From: Candidatus Bathyarchaeota archaeon
Lineage (GTDB): Archaea > Thermoproteota > Bathyarchaeia > TCS64
Assembly (NCBI GenBank): GCA_013329615.1
Contig: DUKA01000142.1
Coordinates: 1-7,782 of the forward strand
Direction of reading: 5' to 3'
DNA: 7,782 nucleotides
Made by a program: the position numbers and the translations under genes. The notes beneath the pieces are model-generated. The model worked only from the letters and a program-made list of their open reading frames with translations, had not been told where the DNA came from and did not search any database. Shown here one piece after another: positions 4,874-7,782 of this stretch; position 1 is the first letter of the stretch, and the number at the start of each line of letters is the position of its first letter.

Positions 4874-5605
4874 CTAGGGCATACGAGGGTAGCTTCTCTT
4901 GAGCCACCCCTCGTAGAGCGCGTCGAGGGGCTGCGGTATCATCCGATCATGCCTCGCGTACACCTCGAAGACGGCGCGCTTCCTGTGGTAGACGACATAG
5001 GGCAGGTTCTGGGGTTGGAGGTCGCAGTTGTAGCCCCTGAAGAGCCTCTGAGGGATGCCAGCCTTCGCTGTTGCTTCGCCGACGAGGAGCCCCGTATAGA
5101 GGTGGTCGAGGTGGTCGCAGCCGGCGACCCAGCCCGCGGGGTCGTGTGTGTACGCCTCGTCGCCGTGGGCTAGGTGGATTATCCTGACGAGTGTTGAGGT
5201 GAGACTCTTGCGAGTATACCTGTTCGCGCCGTCGATGGTCGCGACCTCCTCCCCGCCCCATACTTTCTCTAGTGCCTTTGAGGGGGGCGTCTTCTGGTCG
5301 AGGCGTCCGCCGTCGGGCAGGCGTAGGAAGATGAGCCTGACCTTGCCGTCGGCGGATATCGAGGACGCGATGCTCTTGCCGGATGCCTTGAGAGTTTCCT
5401 CCTTCCAGCCCGAGGCGCCCATCGCGGAATATGCGGCGCGCTCACCCTCCTCACGCCCACGCCAGTAGTCCTCCCCGAGCCCAGCGTCCCCCGCCGTCAG
5501 GTAGACTGTCCAGACTCCAACACCCGAAGCCACATCGTTCAGCAGGCTCGGGCTCATGAAGATCAGGTCATCGTCCTGATGCGCGGAGAAGTAGACGTGA
5601 GCCAC
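4874..5605 (-). CDS. PIG-L/LmbE-type zinc-dependent deacetylase
   Basis: A 243-residue predicted N-deacetylase of the LmbE/PIG-L fold, which removes acetyl groups from N-acetylated sugars or related small molecules. The N-terminal motif is SAHQDDDLIF: zinc ligand H9, probable base D11, zinc ligand D12. Gln and Asp replace the Pro and Glu of the usual AHPDDE, a variant known within the family. The second metal motif is HLDH (165-168), with H168 as third ligand. The conserved helix WRGREEGERAAYSAMG (48-63) is also present. No signal peptide is seen, so it is probably cytosolic. A GTG at 5603-5605 is chosen because the protein begins directly with strand 1, and a TATA-like box is centred 26 bp upstream, which predicts a leaderless mRNA. 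Substrate is unknown; there is no glycosyltransferase or ligase partner nearby to suggest a thiol-cofactor or GPI-like pathway. Confidence 0.85.
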   Translation of the reverse strand: MAHVYFSAHQDDDLIFMSPSLLNDVASGVGVWTVYLTAGDAGLGEDYWRGREEGERAAYSAMGASGWKEETLKASGKSIASSISADGKVRLIFLRLPDGGRLDQKTPPSKALEKVWGGEEVATIDGANRYTRKSLTSTLVRIIHLAHGDEAYTHDPAGWVAGCDHLDHLYTGLLVGEATAKAGIPQRLFRGYNCDLQPQNLPYVVYHRKRAVFEVYARHDRMIPQPLDALYEGWLKRSYPRMP

Positions 5606-5626
5606 GTAGAAAACGGTGGCACCGGC

Positions 5627-5636
5627 CTATGTAAAG
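5627..5636 (-). promoter_or_regulatory. TATA-like box of the PIG-L gene
   Basis: The minus strand reads CTTTACATAG, centred about 26 bp before the GTG at 5605, so transcription would start at or very near the start codon. Confidence 0.5.
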
Positions 5637-5645
5637 GCTAACTGG

Positions 5646-5659
5646 CGAATTGAAATTCG
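5646..5659. promoter_or_regulatory. Palindrome upstream of the PIG-L promoter
   Basis: CGAATT and AATTCG are perfect inverted arms separated by GA, in an AT-rich patch. The palindrome lies about 10 bp upstream of the PIG-L TATA box and about 30 bp beyond the amidohydrolase stop. It could be an activator site for PIG-L or a small hairpin at the amidohydrolase 3' end. It is short enough to be chance. Confidence 0.25.
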
Positions 5660-5687
5660 TTCAGGAGTATCGCGGGGTGCAAGTGGG

Positions 5688-6950
5688 CTACCGCGTATCC
5701 TGCGGGTCCTGTATGGGGCGGCGCCTCCACTCCGGGTAGAGGCCGATCACGTCGCCCCCCTTCATCACCCAGCCGACGCGCTTTAGCGCCGTGATGTCCT
5801 TGACGGGGTCCTCCTTGACCATTATCATGTCGGCGTACTTGCCGGCCGAGATGGTACCGAGAACCTTCTCCACGCCGATCGCCTCCGCGCCGACGCGCGT
5901 CGCCGACTCAATCGCGTCCATGTTCCCCACCCCATACTTGGTGAGCCACTCAATCTCCTCGGGCAGCGTAGCGAACATCTGGTCGCCGAAGACGTTGTCC
6001 GTCCCGGCGCCGATGCGCACCTTCTTCGACATCACCAGCTTCATCGTCTGGGGCAGCTGCTCGACACAGCCGTTAAACCAGGCCTCCGTCTGCTCGAGGT
6101 CGCGCCCGGTGAGGTTCCAGATGCCCGTCTTCGCCTGCTCGGCGCGCGTCTTGCGCGTCCTCTCTGGGATGTGGTTCTTGACCCAGAGGGTGGGGACGAG
6201 CACTATCTTGTTGTACGCCATCTTCTCGGCGGTCTCCTTGTCGATGAAGCTGCCGTGCTCGATGGTGTCGACACCCGCCTCCGCCGCCATCTTGGTGCCG
6301 ACGAAGTTCGCGAGGTGTATGGCACACTTCCGCCCGTGGGCGTGCGCCTCGTCCACCCCCGCCTCGATCTCCTCGTAGGTGAACTCCCTATCGTCCGTCC
6401 TGTGGCTGCTGAGCAGCTTGATGAAGTCGACGCCGGCCTTGACCTCCTCACGCACCGCCTTGCGCACCGCCCAGGGGCCGTCGACCTCGTGTATTGTGTC
6501 GGGGATGCCGGAGCCGTGCCCGCCCGTCATGCAGATGCCCACCCCAGCGCATAAGAGGCGTGGACCGATTATCTGCCTCCTCTCGACCGCGTCCCTCATC
6601 GCCAGGTCGATGTGCTGCCTGTCCGAGACGCAGCGTAGCGTCGTTATACCGGTCTGAAGCGCCGTTCTGAGGTTATTAGAGGCGACGAGCCCGGCGTACG
6701 CCAGCTCCGAGCCCTTCGTCGGCACCGGGACGAAGCCGCTGCTGTACAGGTGGACGTGGAGATCGATTAACCCGGGTAGGAGCCACTTGCCCGAGGCGTC
6801 GATGACCTCCGCCCCCTCGGGGACCTTGACGTCCCCCTGCTTGCCGACCGCCTCGATCTTCTCGCCCCTCACGACGACGGCGGAGTCGGAGACGGGCTTC
6901 TTGCCCGAGCCGTCGATGAGTGTCGCGCCCACAATCGCCTTTACTGACAT
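5688..6950 (-). CDS. Metal-dependent amidohydrolase (imidazolonepropionase/prolidase-like, COG1228 type)
   Basis: A 420-residue amidohydrolase-superfamily enzyme that should hydrolyse C-N bonds at a binuclear metal centre. The residues occur in the expected order: HVH on strand 1 (H65, H67), K178 in VDFIKLL (the lysine usually carbamylated to bridge the metals), H212 in AIHLANF, H232 in TIEHGSF, and D318 in GAGTDN. The TGGHG motif (142-146) is typical of the group that includes imidazolonepropionases and Xaa-Pro or Xaa-Arg/Lys dipeptidases. N-terminal (about 1-58) and C-terminal (about 365-410, GTISAGKYADMIMV) segments form the usual small beta-sandwich. No histidine-degradation neighbours are present, so a dipeptidase or other cyclic-amide substrate is as likely as imidazolonepropionate. 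The ATG at 6948-6950 fits a TATA-like box about 33 bp upstream. No signal peptide is seen. Confidence 0.88.
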   Translation of the reverse strand: MSVKAIVGATLIDGSGKKPVSDSAVVVRGEKIEAVGKQGDVKVPEGAEVIDASGKWLLPGLIDLHVHLYSSGFVPVPTKGSELAYAGLVASNNLRTALQTGITTLRCVSDRQHIDLAMRDAVERRQIIGPRLLCAGVGICMTGGHGSGIPDTIHEVDGPWAVRKAVREEVKAGVDFIKLLSSHRTDDREFTYEEIEAGVDEAHAHGRKCAIHLANFVGTKMAAEAGVDTIEHGSFIDKETAEKMAYNKIVLVPTLWVKNHIPERTRKTRAEQAKTGIWNLTGRDLEQTEAWFNGCVEQLPQTMKLVMSKKVRIGAGTDNVFGDQMFATLPEEIEWLTKYGVGNMDAIESATRVGAEAIGVEKVLGTISAGKYADMIMVKEDPVKDITALKRVGWVMKGGDVIGLYPEWRRRPIQDPQDTR

Positions 6951-6977
6951 AAGAATCGGAGAATACTAGCCCGGATC

Positions 6978-6987
6978 GCCTTAAACG
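6978..6987 (-). promoter_or_regulatory. TATA-like box of the amidohydrolase gene
   Basis: The minus strand reads CGTTTAAGGC, centred about 33 bp before the ATG at 6950. It lies in the 44-bp gap after the winged-helix gene, so the amidohydrolase can be transcribed on its own as well as by read-through. Confidence 0.4.
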
Positions 6988-6994
6988 GTTTCGC

Positions 6995-7258
6995 CTACTC
7001 GTCTATGTACCGCTTCACAGTCCTGTGGGCGGTGACGTACTCGCCCCCCTTGGCGGTGATGACGAAGCCGCGGTTCCCCCCGTATTCCGACTCCTTGACC
7101 ATGCCGCGCTCGAGGAGGAACTCTAGCGCCTCCTTGCAGCGGTCGACCGGAAGGTTGGCGCCGTAGCTGATCCTGGTCACGCCCATGACGCCGCGCTCCA
7201 TGATGACTCCTAGGATGTCGGCGTAGATGTCGTACCTAGTGCGCCGCTCCACCCTCAA
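6995..7258 (-). CDS. Small winged-helix protein, ArnR1-like HTH_45 family
   Basis: An 87-residue single-domain winged helix. It shows the pattern of the archaeal HTH_45/ArnR1-like family (PF14947): RTRYDIYADIL (6-16), VTRISYGANLP (27-37) where the family has TRIMY.ANLS, a recognition helix around DRCKEALEFLLERGMV (39-54), a wing GNRGFVITAKGGEYV (61-75), and a short C-terminal helix. It is a probable DNA-binding regulator with no sensor domain. It lies 6 bp downstream of the bactofilin-like gene and is surely co-transcribed with it. The first possible start is TTG at 7256-7258, but a GTG two codons later (7250-7252) sits about 8 nt after a GGGGG run, a better ribosome-binding distance, so the protein may begin at residue 3. 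Members of this family are often paired with unrelated genes, so its target cannot be named. Confidence 0.82.
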   Translation of the reverse strand: MRVERRTRYDIYADILGVIMERGVMGVTRISYGANLPVDRCKEALEFLLERGMVKESEYGGNRGFVITAKGGEYVTAHRTVKRYIDE

Positions 7259-7264
7259 CGCCCC

Positions 7265-7782
7265 CTAGATCGGTCGCTCGGGGAGCTTTTCAGCCTTCGC
7301 AGGCTGGGCGGTGAAGCGGCAGCCCCTCTCGGCGTGAAGCTCCCCCGTGAACTGTATGGCGCCGGTCACGTCGCTCCCCTCCTCAGCCTCGAGCACTCCT
7401 GCGTAGACGTTCCTCGCCCTGGCGTCGCGGAGGAGGACGACGCGGTCCCCCCAGACATCCTCCACCCGTGCGCCGCGGTGTATGATGACCTCGCGCCCGA
7501 CGAGGGGGCCCTCGGCCTCGCCGCGGCGGCTTATCTCTATCCTGTCCGCCTTCGCCCCCCTCCTAGTGCGCAGTTTGTGTGTCTCGATGCTCCCGCGGGC
7601 GACGACGGACTCCGCCTTGACGGCTCCGCCGACCCTGACGCTCTCCGCCTCGATGGGGCCGGTCGCCTCGGCGAAACCGCCGACCGCGAGCTCCTCCTCG
7701 AGCTTTATGGCACCTGCCGCGTGGAACACGCCGCCGACTTTTATGCTCCTGCCGACGGCGTCGCCGTTTATCGTCGCGGCCC
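7265..7782 (-). CDS. Bactofilin-like polymer-forming protein, N-terminus beyond the window
   Basis: The frame is open through the right edge: 17 in-frame codons precede the first GTG (7727-7729), so that GTG is not the start and the gene is cut by the window. The visible 171 residues are a right-handed beta-helix-like repeat of short strands, each about 8-12 residues, alternating Val/Ile and Gly/Ala with charged turns (INGDAVGRSIKVGG, IEAESVRVGGAVKAESV, VARGSIETHKL, GRVVL-like rungs), as in bactofilins and the archaeal polymer-forming cytoskeletal family. The repeat ends around VTGAIQFTGELHAERGC, followed by a Lys/Pro/Ala-rich tail (AQPAKAEKLPERPI). Bactofilins assemble nucleotide-free filaments in bacteria; the archaeal proteins' role is poorly known. 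No membrane segment is seen in the visible part. Followed after 6 bp by the winged-helix gene. Confidence 0.75.
   Translation of the reverse strand, partial: AATINGDAVGRSIKVGGVFHAAGAIKLEEELAVGGFAEATGPIEAESVRVGGAVKAESVVARGSIETHKLRTRRGAKADRIEISRRGEAEGPLVGREVIIHRGARVEDVWGDRVVLLRDARARNVYAGVLEAEEGSDVTGAIQFTGELHAERGCRFTAQPAKAEKLPERPI

Noticed and set aside
7727..7729. GTG as the start of the bactofilin-like gene
   Set aside because: The upstream 17 codons remain open and continue the same beta-helix repeat to the window edge, so the true start is outside.

Overview
The window reads as chromosomal DNA of a GC-rich archaeon. I infer this from archaeal-type promoters (TATA-like boxes centred about 26-34 bp before most start codons, with little or no leader and almost no Shine-Dalgarno sequence), frequent GTG and TTG starts, and two archaeal regulator families (HTH plus FilR1/DUF1724, and the ArnR1-like HTH_45 winged helix). 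The phylum cannot be fixed from this sequence. There is no plasmid, phage, IS or CRISPR signature, and gene content is mostly metabolic and regulatory.

Layout, left to right. At 1-72 the plus strand holds what looks like the last 23 codons of a gene that begins outside the window. A tandem palindrome (78-108) separates it from a convergent SerB-type HAD phosphatase (117-818, minus). Between that gene and the next lies a 281-bp gap with two unusual things: a strongly foldable 93-nt segment (841-933) just downstream of a TATA box on the minus strand, and a diverged second copy (1031-1103) of the gene-end sequence seen at 36-108. Then come an HTH-FilR1 regulator (1100-1900, minus) and a LarA-like nickel-pincer racemase/epimerase homologue (1934-3223, minus). 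A 169-bp AT-richer divergent promoter region with palindromes follows, leading into the only complete plus-strand gene, a SAM methyltransferase (3393-4196).

The right half is all minus strand: a thioredoxin-fold protein with a WCLDC motif (4234-4827), a PIG-L/LmbE-type zinc deacetylase (4874-5605), a metal-dependent amidohydrolase of the imidazolonepropionase/prolidase-like group (5688-6950), a small winged-helix protein (6995-7258) and a bactofilin-like beta-helix protein that runs off the right edge (7265-7782). The last two are 6 bp apart and almost certainly one operon. The other minus-strand genes each appear to have their own promoter.

No single pathway links all the genes. The best-supported local associations are the larA homologue with its adjacent FilR1 regulator, and the bactofilin-like/winged-helix pair. 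The most interesting non-coding signal is the nested fold at 841-933, which is either a long structured 5' leader of the serB-like gene or a separate small RNA. The most interesting sequence-evolution signal is the 73-bp repeat pair, which looks like the relic of a duplicated gene end.
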